DNA from: Dipetalonema caudispina | Lineage: Eukaryota > Nematoda > Chromadorea > Rhabditida > Onchocercidae | Length of the DNA stretch: 64,000 bases | Assembly (NCBI GenBank): GCA_013365325.1 | Contig: JABVXV010000038.1 | Coordinates: 306,684-370,683 of the forward strand | Direction of reading: 5' to 3' | In this document: in pieces, positions 38,360 to 52,057 of the stretch | Numbering within the stretch: the stretch's first letter is position 1 | Layout of the letters: every line of letters starts with the position of its first letter | Made by a program: the position numbers and the translations under genes | The notes under the pieces: generated by a model | Told to the model about the DNA's origin: nothing | Database searches by the model: none | The model's input: only the letters and a program-made list of their open reading frames with translations

Positions 38360-41300
38360 CTAAACAGACAAGGCTTTCGCTGAACAGTCTTGTTTGCTGG
38401 ATCCAGAAGCCTGTGCACCACCTAAACCATTATGTTTCTGAAAACCAAATCACGTTATTCTATAAATTATCTTTAACAATGACAAACTTTCAATGTTATC
38501 CGGACGCACTGAATAAAATTTCGAAACTTTCTGAAGAAATATATAAAAAATGTAATGAATTTACATACCAAAATAGTATCTTTAATTTTCCTTTTGACAC
38601 GTAGTGCGGTATGTCGACAGTCGATACTTGCACTCCAACATTCACTAATCAGTTCACAGATTTCTTTTAGGCATGGCTAAAAGTAGAACATTTAAAGATA
38701 GATATTTATGAATGTTTAAATTAAGAAAACTGATTCGAGTGAATTTTACTAGAATAGATGAAGAAATAGGAAAAGGCTTTTAGGAAAACTGCAAAAGAAA
38801 TTACATCTCTGATCCAAGCATCCTCCAATAATGGCCTCTTGCCTTCGAAACAAACAAGTCTGCGCATTTGTTCGAATGATGGATCTGGATCGACCATACC
38901 ATCAAATGGTTGCATCGGAGGCCGCGCTTTCAATGACTACAAATGACTTGTGTATATATAATATTTAAGTATACATAATCAAAAACTTCTTTATTGTTAA
39001 AAAATCCAAGCGTAAAAGACTGAATTTTAAATTGACCATTGAATTGTCGGAAATACTTCGATGATCCACTACACTACTCGAAACATTGGTAACATATTTG
39101 GATATATCAGGATTGGCAATAAACCCAGGCATAAGTTTCGACGTGCCACTTCCACTACCACTACTTCCAATACCACTGTCACTTTCCGAAGCTCTTGAAA
39201 GGCAGTTATCCTCCTGAAAAATCATCCTTTAAAAACGTCTTCCAGTCGACTGCACAGTATCACAACTAAAACAGATTTCTCAACATTTTACCAAAAGTCT
39301 ACATCAAGATCGTCTCCGAAAGATTTAGTGAGGAAGATTCCTAATCCAACTTTCCTTAGGTGTTGAACTAAATCCAAAAGCATACGACCAGAACTTCAGT
39401 TTTTTGATTATAATGGAATAGAATTTAACGTTCACCGTCTTTCAAAATTACTGATATGAAACACTAATTAAGGACCGAAATTTTTTCAGTTAAATAAATC
39501 TTTTAAAATACAAGTGTAACAGCAAATTCCATCTTAAACTGACCTGAATTCGTCGTAGAATTTCCCAAATAACTAGTGCAAATGAATAAATATCGGCCAT
39601 TTTAAAATGATGGAAATTTTTAACATTTAAAGATTTGTCAAGCACTTCCGGCGCCATATATCGTTTGGTACCCACTTGTATATTTATGTCTGTTCTAGTT
39701 TTCACCATATCTTCACTTAAAATGTAATATTTTGCTCGACTTTTTTTTTAAAATGGGTTAATTACTTCCTAATCTCAGGAACTTCCTCAATAAGATAACT
39801 AAAATCGCGAAGGTAACATTAAAAAAAAATATATACTTACGTTAATGCTAATCCAAAATCAGCTATGCAACAAACATAAGGCCTTTTAACGATGATATTT
39901 TTTGATTTCACATCACGATGTGCAATAGCCGGTTTCTGTGGTGTACCCGTTCCATGTAAAGCACTATGCAAATGCTCCAGGCCGCAAACTGCACTGAAAC
40001 TCAAAGCGTTGGGAAAGAGATTATCCAATATCATTTCTCAGGGACCGCATTCTAGCAGGAAAATCTTTTACGGTTTTTTATTTTCACAAATCCATTAATT
40101 TTATGTTCTCTTCCTACCAGTTTTAACCTCTTCGTTTACAACAACAATGAATAATTGCTTCTGAAAATGAGTCTTACCTATAGGCCAAATGCAGAGCTTC
40201 GCTCACAGAGAGTGTTTCTCCACGTTGCAAATATTCAAAAAGAGAACCATATGCATGAAAATCCGTAATCAGAAGCATTCGAGTGATCGAATCTTCGCTT
40301 CCAATATCCGCAGCAACAAATTCTAATATACAACAAATCAATCAACTCATAGAAACTGTAATTAACGTTGTTCATTCATAGAACTAGCAAATATTTAAAG
40401 AGATACTTACGTAATATGTTCTCATGATTTAACATTTGCGTCTGATAGATCTCTTTTTCATTTTTCCACGAATCTTCTTCTGTCGTATAAAATGTCTGAA
40501 AAAAAGCAGTGTTGAAATTCATCTGACCAGATGAATAAACTATCAGCATATTTGTCGTACACAAACGGAAGAATAATAAATTTACCTTAACAGCAACAAT
40601 ACGATCACCACGATATCGTGCCTTTTTAACTTCGCCATAACGTCCTTTACCTACTACAGATAAGAACTCAAGATCCTGCGCAACCGTGCGCTGATTTAAG
40701 CTTGCAAAACCCGAGCCCGAACCACTGCTGAAGTGGATTTTGTTAGTTAAACAAACAAGAAATAGAATTATGGATAATCATAGTCAAACTGAAAATGACA
40801 AGCTGGATACTGGGGTATTCGATAAAACGAAACATCATTAATTAATACCTGACATCATATAGCATGGGGGCTTTCTCGATTTCACTCGTATCCATCATTT
40901 GAAGCGTTGACTTCTGAAGCGATGGCTTCAATTTTCCAGCTGTAAAATTTATTACTACAAACATCGATTGGAACATATTCGTGTGGAAACATAAAAAATA
41001 ATTTGTGATATGATATTGCCCTTTTCTTTATATCCCGAACGAAGAAAAAAATATCCAACAAGGAAGGGACTTTGTTTAGAATTTATTAATTCATATTGTT
41101 CAAATTCAATCGTTCATTATAGTTTATAGGAAATTTCACCTATGAAATTCCGTTGCCAAAAAAGAAGTAATACAATCCCAGCAAATACTGAAAGAAGTAC
41201 GGTATATATGATAATCGTAACTGCCGTATTATATGCATAACGATCAACAATTACTCCTGAAAATTAAGTAAATTCCCAGCATTCTTCAAAATACAAGACG

Positions 41301-42977
41301 TTAAACCTGAGAAAGAACAGTTATTAAAACATCATTTTACTTAACTTAATTGGCTATTATACGACTGTCATTTATTCATATTGATTTACCATTTTGATAA
41401 ACTAATTTACTCTCATTTCCAGTTGTTGGACAAAAAAATTTTCTCACAAACTAACATGTACCTTCAGGTGAAACATTTGTATAAGCTGGAACAGACAAAT
41501 TAAGATTACAGTAATTCCCTTCCTGACAGCATGCAATACTTTTTGGCCGAGCATGTGCAACTAAATGAGCTTTACACTGAAAAAATAATATTAATTTGAA
41601 AGTGAAATTTACGAATTATCAAATAATCGACGAGTAACATAACTGAACGGCATCTTGAAATTAGACTTACTACCTTAAGCCTCATTTCTAATTCAAGACA
41701 CTGTCAAGTAATTGATATACTTTGAGAAGGTTTATAAATGAGACTTACTTACTACTGTAAGTCTCATTTCTATGCCCCTTCAAAGTACACCAATTACTGA
41801 AGAATAATTAGGTTCAAAGAATGAAGAAAGCATGAAATAAATAAAAATGTTGTCCTGTAACTATCTTACTGTAAAATAGGAACCGCCTGAACCACGAGTT
41901 AATGGAGCGCAACCGAATAAATGCATCGTTTCTATTTGTTTCAGTGTTTTGTCGTAGATCTGAAAATGGAAATGTCAAACAGTATAAAGGATTCCAGCTT
42001 TATGAATTAATGTGCATATTTGTAAAAGAGAAACCGGAAATTATAATTCAACAAATATGGAACAAACCTCTTCAGTGAAATGGAAGCAGGAAGCTTCCAG
42101 ATGTTTGATGCACGTAAAATTAGTAAATCCACCACAGAATTCTGGAGCATAATTGCAATAACAAAAGCTTCGCTCATCTTCATATCTTGCCGGTGCCTGA
42201 AATTTCATAAAAATATGTTATACCTATTTCTCAAATTAAAGCAAGCTTGAACCAGACAGACCATTCAGGACTTAGCATCAGTTCTGAATGAAATAAAGAG
42301 ACGAAACAATTAAAATCAATTTGTTGTTCAGTGTCGACATTAAATGCGAAACACTGATGCAGTGAGGATAAGAACATTCTTATTTTAACAACAAAAACCG
42401 ATTGTCTCCTGCAGGACGAGAGCTAGAAAGCAACAAAACACGACTTTAAATCTCAAAAAAGTAAATAAGTTGGCCAAAGATATACATAAAGCATGTGTCT
42501 TTTGAATGTTGACATCTGAATAGCATACATTTTTTCGTTTTCGATCAGCTTCTGATTCAATCCTGCTTGAATTAAATTGATACGGTCGTCCTTGAGCATC
42601 AATTGGCACTGATAAGTCACCATCTGCATCGTACCGTTCAGCCGAATCGTGATCTTGCTTACGACCTTAAAAATAAAATCTGACTTATTTAATGTGGTTG
42701 CATTGCATATGACTGTGTCATGAATAAGATCGTACGTGTAGTACTCAATAATAATGAGTAGAAGCCAGCCTACGTACGTACGACTTGAAAAGCATCTCAT
42801 ATTTCTAGTGTTTTCATTTATGAATTCAATAACTACTACTGATAATGATATCCTAATTTAATAAAACCAACCATATTCCTGCAAGTTCCCATTTACAGGC
42901 AGATGAAGAATTCCAAGCAACAACACAGCAGTAAATATTCTAATCATTCTGAATATCCATAATTTAACCAATTTCAT
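38360..42977 (-). CDS. TGF-beta superfamily type I receptor serine/threonine kinase
   Basis: Membrane receptor that phosphorylates R-Smads. Minus-strand exons: 42872-42977, 42529-42665, 42068-42196, 41870-41959, 41462-41576, 41140-41256, 40849-40939, 40586-40727, 40411-40495, 40178-40322, 39841-39993, 39544-39715, 39037-39213, 38805-38936, 38569-38676, 38360-38437. Phases agree; about 658 residues. In order: signal peptide (1-31), Cys-rich ectodomain ending in the CCQEGNYCN box (near 178), one membrane segment (about 202-225), GS box SSGSGSG (about 262) that marks a type I receptor, then the kinase: GKGRYGEV loop, VAVK lysine (about 309), [31 protein letters not shown], and [13 protein letters not shown] with TALRVKRKI near the end. 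Residues 495-553 are a Ser/Gly-rich insert on one exon. In C. elegans the type I receptors are DAF-1 and SMA-6; length is close to both and I cannot choose. A filarial type I receptor (Bp-TRK-1) has been described in Brugia pahangi, and this is probably its counterpart. Confidence 0.96.
41705..41800 (-). ncRNA. Candidate intronic hairpin (miRNA-precursor-like or fold-back element)
   Basis: The arms are 41705-41748 and 41757-41800 around an eight-base loop (41749-41756). The 13 pairs nearest the loop are perfect. Over 42 positions I count 34 Watson-Crick pairs. Four of the eight differences become G-U pairs only in minus-strand RNA, the sense strand of the host receptor gene. It lies in the intron between exons 41870-41959 and 41462-41576. 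A partial copy of the right arm lies near 41666-41695, which also fits a small mobile element remnant. No expression data. Confidence 0.45.
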
Positions 42978-45900
42978 CTAAAAATTCACTTTTTCGGCAT
43001 TTTGATTTCGAAGTTTCACTTTTCGAAACTTCATCATTTGGAATAAATTTTGTAAAATTGTTAAAAACTTATACCAAGAAATATTTTTCAATTACAATCT
43101 TCATCACTACTACACGTGCAGAGGAAAAACAATCTTTTATATCCCATAATAATGTAATGGTATATTAGATAAGGACTACCAGCCAGACTAACACCTTGAT
43201 ATCTTAAAATTATCAATAGACGGCAATTAAAATTATTGATTCATTTGAAATCATGGTAGATGACAAGAAATGAGTTAAGAAAATCACACTTGTTCTTTTT
43301 TTTTTTTTTTTTTCCTAACAGAACTGAATTTAGGATTGTTATTGGACAGAAAAACTGTTCACCTAAATGAGTTGTTAACTGTGAGAGGTTACACTTCGAA
43401 ATGAATTAGAATTGGTAAAGAATGTTTGCACTAAACAGATCGGTTAGTATTCAATTAAAACATTTATACGGAATTATTTCTAAACAAATAAACAATCAAA
43501 ATAGAGGAAAAGGATGAATTTCAGGATCTTGTTGCAAGAAAATTAGAACGAAAAATGAAAAAGGAAATTCTGGTAACTAGGAGAAAGGACACGTCAACTA
43601 CGGTGTAGGTCATACTCAATAACGATGCCAGGAAAAAAAAAAAAAAAAAAACTAAAGCAAATAGAAAAGCAAAAGGTGGAGTATGCTGCTCGGATCGTAA
43701 GTGCATTTGTTCCGACATAACGGCGCCATTTACCCTTTACAATTACGTTCGTCTATCAGAAATGAAGCGCGCGATTTAAATTTTAGCAAAAAAAAAAAAA
43801 AAACGGAACTTTTTTTTTCTTTGAATTAACTGAGATGATTTTTTTCCCGATCATTTTCTCATCTTAGATAAATAGGATCCGAATAAAATAGGTAAATCAA
43901 TTGCACTTGCTGTCACTTCATTGTCGGAATAGCTCATCCTCAGCTATTTATTTTAACATTAATTCAGTATGATACCTGTAGGCTAGATGGCGATTTTTAT
44001 TGGACGAAATTCTATATATCCCAATTCCATGATACTTCCGTTAGTTCCAACATAACTGACCTGGAAGAAAAAAAAGCAAACGCTTAGAATCTTCCAATAA
44101 TAATTCATACTTCATAACATACCGAATTTGGTCATGAATGCAGGCAATATAATACAATAATGTGTATTGTTGACGTAATTGCATATTACTCACGAATATC
44201 GCCATTTTACAAAATTATCAAATGCTTCGTAAGTAGGATTTTCGAAAGGAAGGAAAGGAAAGGAAGCGAAAAAAACAGCTATTATAGCCGTATCTGAAAT
44301 TTAGAATCTTCCCACACTACTACACAATTCTATGCTGTTTCAACAAAACGGTATACAAACATCAGAACAAAGAGTACAGTATAACTTTTTGCTAGATATT
44401 TGGTATTTTAGAACTTTTACCTTCCCGAACAAAAAAAAAAAAAAAAAAAAAAGAACCCTTAGAATCGATTATCAACTGTATAGTCAAATCCTTGTCAGCA
44501 GAATCACAAAAATCTCGGTTTATTAGATCCGGAATGCAAGCTTTTGTATCAATCTTTAACTTCTAATTACAATAGACTTATGATAACTCTTTACACTCCA
44601 TGGATTTCAGTTCATATGACTTCAAACTTCCCACTTCTACAAATAAAATTGACTCCCTCTCTATTAAATTCCGTTAGGTCAAACATTGGATGGATTACCG
44701 AACAATTTCCAGAAGGAAATGTAAACAACAGTGGTGAAGCAACTTTATGCCAGATACTGCTGTACGCAAATTCTACGAAAAGAATTTATGATTCCACAGC
44801 TGACAAACTGTCCCGTTCAATTTGCTCCCTAATTAGACATAACGGAAATTCAGCAATCAGAATAACTAAGTAAATTAGATACCACAGTATAAAATTTTAA
44901 ACAGTGAAATTTGTAACTAGTCATTGAGAAAAAAACTTTGAAAAACTTGACTAAGAAGTATGTAGTGTAAGAGTAGCCGTGTTCAAATTCGACACTTCAT
45001 CCCTTGCATTCCAAAAAGAAAGTTTCATTGGACGCAAAATGATTAAGATAAACGGAAAAGAATACATTATACACATCATATCCATACATGAAATCTTTAA
45101 AACGAAAAACTAGAAGAAATTTTATATGCTCTCAACAACAAATGATACAATAAAAAACGAAAAATTTCTGGAAAGTCAGAAAACAACTTCGACCAATTAA
45201 GTCGAATCCTGCAAAATAAATCCACACTTCATATGTAAAAGTAATAAGAAACATGCGAGAATTAAAAATTTCTCACTTGATGGAATACAAAAAAATAATG
45301 AGAAATGAGCAAACCTAATCACCAAATACAAAACGGGTATGTAACATCAAAAATCATCAACAACAATTTAAATAATTCTGAGAACAATGCTACAAATGAA
45401 AGAAACCGGTTACCCATTACAATAATATAATAACGCCTCTTTTTTAAGTAAACCATTAAACAGGAAGATTATTGCAGAGAACATGAAAAATTCTCGAGCA
45501 TTACCCTTGTCTTTGATATTGTCAAAATTTTTTGATCGTATTTTTCCCTTATCTGAATGCCTTGCTCATTACAATTTAAATCACGTACAATCCATAATAA
45601 ATAAATTAATCATGTGCAAAGCAAGTCTACAAAGAATATCGAGAGCCTCCGAGCCTTATCTCACGAGTTTATGCTTGCGGAAGTGGAATTAAATACATGA
45701 AACAGAGGAATAAAATACAAACGAATAATACTAACATTTGTAAATGATGACTGATGACGACACCCACCCCTAAGCTCAACAAACAATATACACACCAGAG
45801 AGATTACATGAGCGGATCGAAGATGATGAAATCACCGGTAACGACGGTAAACCATCATTGCTCTGACTAATCAATGATTGAGGCCGTGTTAACCGAGAAT

Positions 45901-46488
45901 TTCAATGCATACTCCTCAAAATCTAATAAATCGATTAAAAGAAAACGCATTACGAATAAACATTGGTTTAATCTCGCAAAAATGTATCGATTTCATTTCG
46001 TGATGGAAACCATCACGCAACGTCTCAAAAAGTTCATTCTCGATCCGAGGAATCGAAACTAAGGTTTTAAGATGACTGAAAGAGGATATGTTCAATAGGA
46101 ATGAACATATTAATTATGATACAAGTTGAAACACACAACATGCAAGTGTTGCATACAGTCCCATCTTGTTCATACCCGTATTAAATATATCATTCAGTCA
46201 ATCATCACATGGGTAAATCATTCATCGAACTGGTGAAAAAAAAAGGAACATAATACAGCTAAACCCCATATAAATGTCAGAATGTTAACCTTAACAAATG
46301 AAAACAAAATACAAGTTACAAAGCACATTACATACATATAGATAAGAACGTATCGTCCTTTCAACAGCTGCTCCCTCTTTCCACTGGATAGATTGAATTT
46401 CTACAAATGTGACTATCCCAGAAATAGACTCCTCATCCTTTCAGTGAAAAATATACAGCAGTATGCCACTAAAGTACTATTTCAGCAA
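42978..46488. other. Spacer between the TGF-beta receptor and the ataxin-7-like gene
   Basis: Expected to hold the receptor promoter (near 43.0-44.0 kb) and the 3' UTR of the upstream minus-strand gene. TTTATT, which reads AATAAA on the minus strand, occurs near 44518 and 43947. Open frames on the plus strand here show no recognisable domain. T and A runs occur at about 43297-43313 and 44431-44450. Confidence 0.55.
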
Positions 46489-49400
46489 TCAAAAAGTGTG
46501 TGATTCCGAAGCAAAAGATGATACAGGGATAATACCGGGATTGGTTGATGATGAAACAGTCCCAGATAGAGATGCCTGATAACTGTTATTGTAATGGGTT
46601 GAATTTGAGCATTTTGCTAGTACCGGTACTGGAACAACAGTAACTGTACGTCGATTACCACTACGAATGCCAGCAAAAGAGGCATTACGCAGCTGTGCTG
46701 TTTGAACAGTGATACCATGCGGTATATTTGGACGATTCTCCATTGATAATGCGAACGACGAACAATCTCTTACCATCCCATTATTCAATAAATGTGAACC
46801 AACATAATCAGCTGGAATTTCGTGGCAAAACTATTACCACAATATGAGGTATTATATATGACGGGGAAAGAAAAGAGCTTTACACAAATTACATTACTTT
46901 GACAGACAGTAAAAGTCTTTCGGTGATTTGAGAAAGCCATGTCGCATCAGCAAGCAAATTCCTAAAAACACGTTATCTAGCAATTGAAAAGCAGTGGAAA
47001 AAGCATGACAGAGAGAAGGAAATAATTCAAAAAACATCGGTTCAGTATTTTGTAACAAAATGATCATCCGGATAGTCTGACCGACTATTTACTGTGGTTT
47101 ATGATGCAACCGTATGTCGAAAGCAGCCATGCATACAGTGCCAACTATCAAACCATCCGGTCTACCCACCCATCAGCAAGTTTGGGGATTAAGAAAACGA
47201 TTATTACACTTACACAATCATCAACATAAAAGAGTTTTTATGAACCGATGCGATGTATTCAATTTAAATAAGCTTTCTTTGTTACTTTATGCCGGTGAAA
47301 ACAGTGCAGTTAATTATAACTCACTCCTCGTTTAAAAATGAAAATTAGTTAATGAACGTTAAAAAAATGAGAAGAAAAAGAGAACACACCTCCAAAGCGA
47401 CTCTCCATATCATCCGCCGGTGATGTTAGTTTTGTCCTACGCATTTGCCGTGAATTACTGTTCTGTTGAATCTGATATGCAGTGCAATTTGAACGCTGTT
47501 TGCTTTTACTTGGAATATTCGCACCCCGTTGTATATTACCTGCAGCAGCGCACGAATGTACACCACAAGCTGAAAAGAGGTATGGTATCAAGTTCCCATC
47601 TTCCCTGAGTTCTAGCGAACAGTTGCGGTATTCTCTATAAAAACTTGCTATGCTGCGGCAGTACGACCGATGCCTAATTTTTACCCACAGTTCGGTGCAG
47701 TCATATTACCTACTACTTTGGTGATAACGTAATTATTATCGGTATTACTCACTAGATTCGATAAAATTCTGAATTTCACACATACCTTGATATACCCGAT
47801 CTTTGGAATTAATACGTACTACATCTGCGATGGAAGTGGCAGGATAATTGCTTCTTTCATTTTTCAGTTCCGGATGAAAAACTAAAGTTTTTTCATTTCC
47901 GGATGAAGAATGATGATGACCAAGTCGTCGATGTGCTGGTACCTTCATGGTTCGCGCACCTTCTACTGTAAAATAAAAAATGAAAGCATTTACAACGTCA
48001 AATTTAAAAATAAGCGATTTTCATCTCATGAGTAATGTTCTTCATTTTCTTAAAACACTACAGTTGGTTTACATAAAGTATCAAAGCATATACCATTTGT
48101 TGTAGTCAAAGGCCGAACTCTGCTCAGAACTGTTGGCTGCACCTTTTGCATGGCTACTTGCCTTATCGTTGGTTCTACCCGTGACTGATGTTCAACATGT
48201 CGTACTTCCGTACAGCCGAATTCATTCATCTCTCTTTCACGATCTTTTCTTTGCCTCTGTAGCAGATCAATTCCTCAATTCATCACAACTGAATTTAAAA
48301 GATGAAAAAGTTTAAAGGAAAAAATGTACTACCTTTAGTTGTGGAATTTTTTCAATTTTTTGAAAGAGGTTCACGAAAAAGCAGATTCGGTACCTACTCA
48401 TAATTGATGAATTTATTCAATTTCTTAAACATATCAGGCGTTAGTGTAAGTAAACTAACGTTATATATATGATCGAGATCAGCAGAATGCGATGATTTCG
48501 ATGGTATGTACACATAGCGATATTCCGGACGTATTACAGTCCTACCATGAATTGGTACGCACACTTCATGCGGTGTTACTTGTGACGTAGCAGGCTGCTG
48601 CGTCGTATCTACATGAGAACGAACTGTACGAATGACCCGTGGAGCGAATCCTTTCTTCCGTGTCATGTGAGGTATATAATTCGAACTCCTGAAAGCAGCA
48701 TTAACTGTTAATAGAACAATTGATTATCACAAGTGGTTCTTTTTTCCAGAAACACTGGAAACCATAAAAAAAAAAAAACGTCCGTAAAAAAAAAAGTGTA
48801 ATTGTAGAGAGTTATGTCCACTACTTACATCATCATCATAAGTGATTAGTGCAAGATGACACTTTTCCTATTTTTGTTTTTTGTCATCGAAAACTTTAAA
48901 AAAAGTACCGAGTTCCATGAAGGTTGACCGATGTCACTGGGTTGTAATCGTAAGGATGTTCAGATATTGCTTCGTTAGTAATTTTTATCGCCGAATTTCT
49001 TCCTAAAGACAGTCGGCTACGTTCAGATCGTAGGTTATAATTGATGTGATCGCAATGTTGCTGTAACTCTGTAAGCGAACAATGCTGCGTTACGTCGTAA
49101 ACAGAAAAGAGAATGTCAGTGTAAAAATACAACTTAACAAGGAAAACGTATTTTAACAAAAAAGTGATTAAAGGAACAAGCCCACCTTGATTAACAACCG
49201 CTAGCTGTACCGGATCGCGCACCTCTCTGTGCATCCCATCAGCCAAATTACCATGAAAACTTGGTAGCTGGGGTAATCGTTCTACATCATCCGGTAAATC
49301 GTGTACCCTGCAAGCACCAAATACTGACAATAAAATATATAGGGATATTAATGAATAAAACAAGGAAAAACTTCAGGACAAATCTCAGAATCTCGCTGTG

Positions 49401-52021
49401 ATGAGGAAATCTTTAAAAACGAACCCATGATTTTGCTCCGAAAAAATATCGGGAGGTGAAGATCTTGTTTGTGGTGGATAATCTACAGTTGTTTTTCCAT
49501 TGATTGGCACCGTCAGCAACCTCGCATTTGGATAATAGATTTTCTGTTCCGGATCAATGTAGACATCCCGATATGACACACCGCTAAAACATTGAAACAT
49601 CATGATATAACAGAAATTTTGGTTTTTGTATACGATTTTATCTCGAAACTAGTAATCGGTTACCCAGCACAAAATTCTTCCATTGGTGGTGACGAACATG
49701 TCCGACTGCTCCTTTTCTGTGGCACGAAAGCAACCTGAAAAGAGATTTGCTGCATCACATCTGCTTTTATAACTTTTATCGTTGAAGCAGAAAGAGTAAT
49801 ATCGATCCTACCCCATCTGAAAATAACACGAAAAATTAGGATGGTTTTCGAACACGAGCCACCCAGCACACAAGATTTCCATTCTAAACTGCTAAATATA
49901 TTACATTAAATCACAACCTACTACGTAAAATAATAACACTTTTATTCAAAAGTGTTCAAAAAGAAACTTACCGAAACAAGTTGTGGGCAACGAGGCTGCT
50001 GATGAGGCAAACATATCTTTTGCTCCACTATAGGATGTGTTCTGTGACTGAATTCACTTCCTATGTAACCTTCTTCATTACGGGGTAAACGCCGACTTCT
50101 CGTGTCCTCCGAAACCTCTCCACGTGGATAACCATACAAACATCTGGAAACAAAATCAGCTATGTCGAGGTCTTAAGTTAATAAAAATGGACCCATGTAA
50201 ATGTCGTGGACTTAGCATCACGTAAGTCCATATTTTCATAGACTAACACAGAAACAAACTACAAAGCTGATACATAAGGATTTCGAAAACAGTAGCAGGA
50301 CAATTCCAAAACATGTAGGTGAAACAAAACGTACGGTCCAGTCGCAACAATTCTTTCCTCAATCGGATAACGGGTTTCAATATTGCCACGACTTGTATTT
50401 GCATCCTCCTCATCTTGCTCTAAAACCACACAACGATGACGAACAGCACCGTAATCACTTGAACCCAGATCTTCGTTTGGATGTAGGGATGACGGCGACA
50501 AGTCGACCACTTCTCGATACCCGTTAGGAATTAGTCTTTCATGAGGTTGCAACAACAAATTTTCCTCCACATGATGATCAAGATAAATGTCTTCTTGCGG
50601 AGAGGCAATAGGCGCTGTCACAGGGTCCATGTAACACTCTTTCTCTGCTACCGGAGACAATTGAGGAGGTGATGGCACATAAAATCGATGTGGATCGGAA
50701 TCTTCACAAAGATGACACTCATTACTCGAATCTTCCAATGACAAGATCGCATTCGGTGTCCAATTCTGCTGTGTTTCACCTTTTTCTGATCTAAAATGAG
50801 ATAAAATACAGGAAATAGTGGTATTCAAATGCAAAAAATTAACAGTAATTAAATATTGAATCCAAATGGTGTGTGAACAAAAAGTCCTGACATATGAAAA
50901 TTCTTTGCAATGTTCTCATAATAGAGAAGTCTGTTTCTTGGAAATGAAATCATATTAATAAAACTATCCTTTCTTTATCAATAATTCTTCTGAAAAGGCC
51001 ACATTAAATGTTAGGCATAGAACGATAGACCCATCAAATACATTTGTTACCATCAGAGTTAAATCCAAGACTGAGAATGACTCACTTAAGGGTTGGGCAC
51101 GTTGTCACATCCTGAGACAAATCTGCATAATCTGCATCTAAATCTATTTCATTCCACTGTCCAGAACAGTTTGTCATCACTTCCGCTTGCTCTTTCGTAT
51201 CAAATGTTTCTTCGTTTTCTTTTTGCAACCTTTCTATATTGTCAATCGATTTCAGTGCAGTTGCCGGCTGTATTTTTCTATCTGTCGGCAACAAAGTAGA
51301 AACAGAAGCTGGTTGTGTTTCCGCTGGAACTTTATTAGTCTCAGTGGAAGCCTTTGCGCTTTGAGAAGCTGTTGCAACACCATTATAAATATGACTATCA
51401 CCCGTATTATCATGCCTAATAAGAACATTACTCGATGCTGACTCGTTCGCTTCCTCAGCACTTTGCTCTGAAAATACAGCTCTATCAAGCCTTTTTACCT
51501 CAACTCGCTTTTAAATCAATGATATCAACAGCATTGAAAAAGTCAATGTAAAGACAAAACGTGAATTCATTTAAATACCGAGTACTATGCCTTTTATGAG
51601 ACAATACTGATGCATTCTCGACTATGGAAAAAGATTTTAATCGAAAACGAAGCTACAATTGTTTTCTCGGAATAAATTCCAAAGATAATACCTTTTTTAG
51701 ACAACCGCTTTTTCTGTCGAAAATGTTCTAAAGAGAAGTTATCCTCATCAGATGAATCTCGTCTTCTTTTCTTTCCTTTTTTGTCTTTCATCTTGCCATT
51801 TATTCTCCGATTAATTTTAATCCGTACTTCGTCTTTGGTGCCATTAGGCAAAGTTGGATTATTCTGTCCACTTGCTTCACTTGATACCTGCTAATACATA
51901 TATATGTATGTATATATACATCACAGAATGTGGGATAAAAAAGTAAAAACGGCCTACGAAACTAACTTTCCAAAAAACATTTTCGTCTTCGGAATAAGTA
52001 AAAAGGAAAACTTCAGATAAC

Positions 52022-52057
<36 letters not shown>

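Noticed and set aside
45483..46062. Plus-strand open frames in the spacer 3' of the ataxin-7-like gene
   Set aside because: No recognisable domain or splice context; more likely antisense to the 3' UTR or chance.
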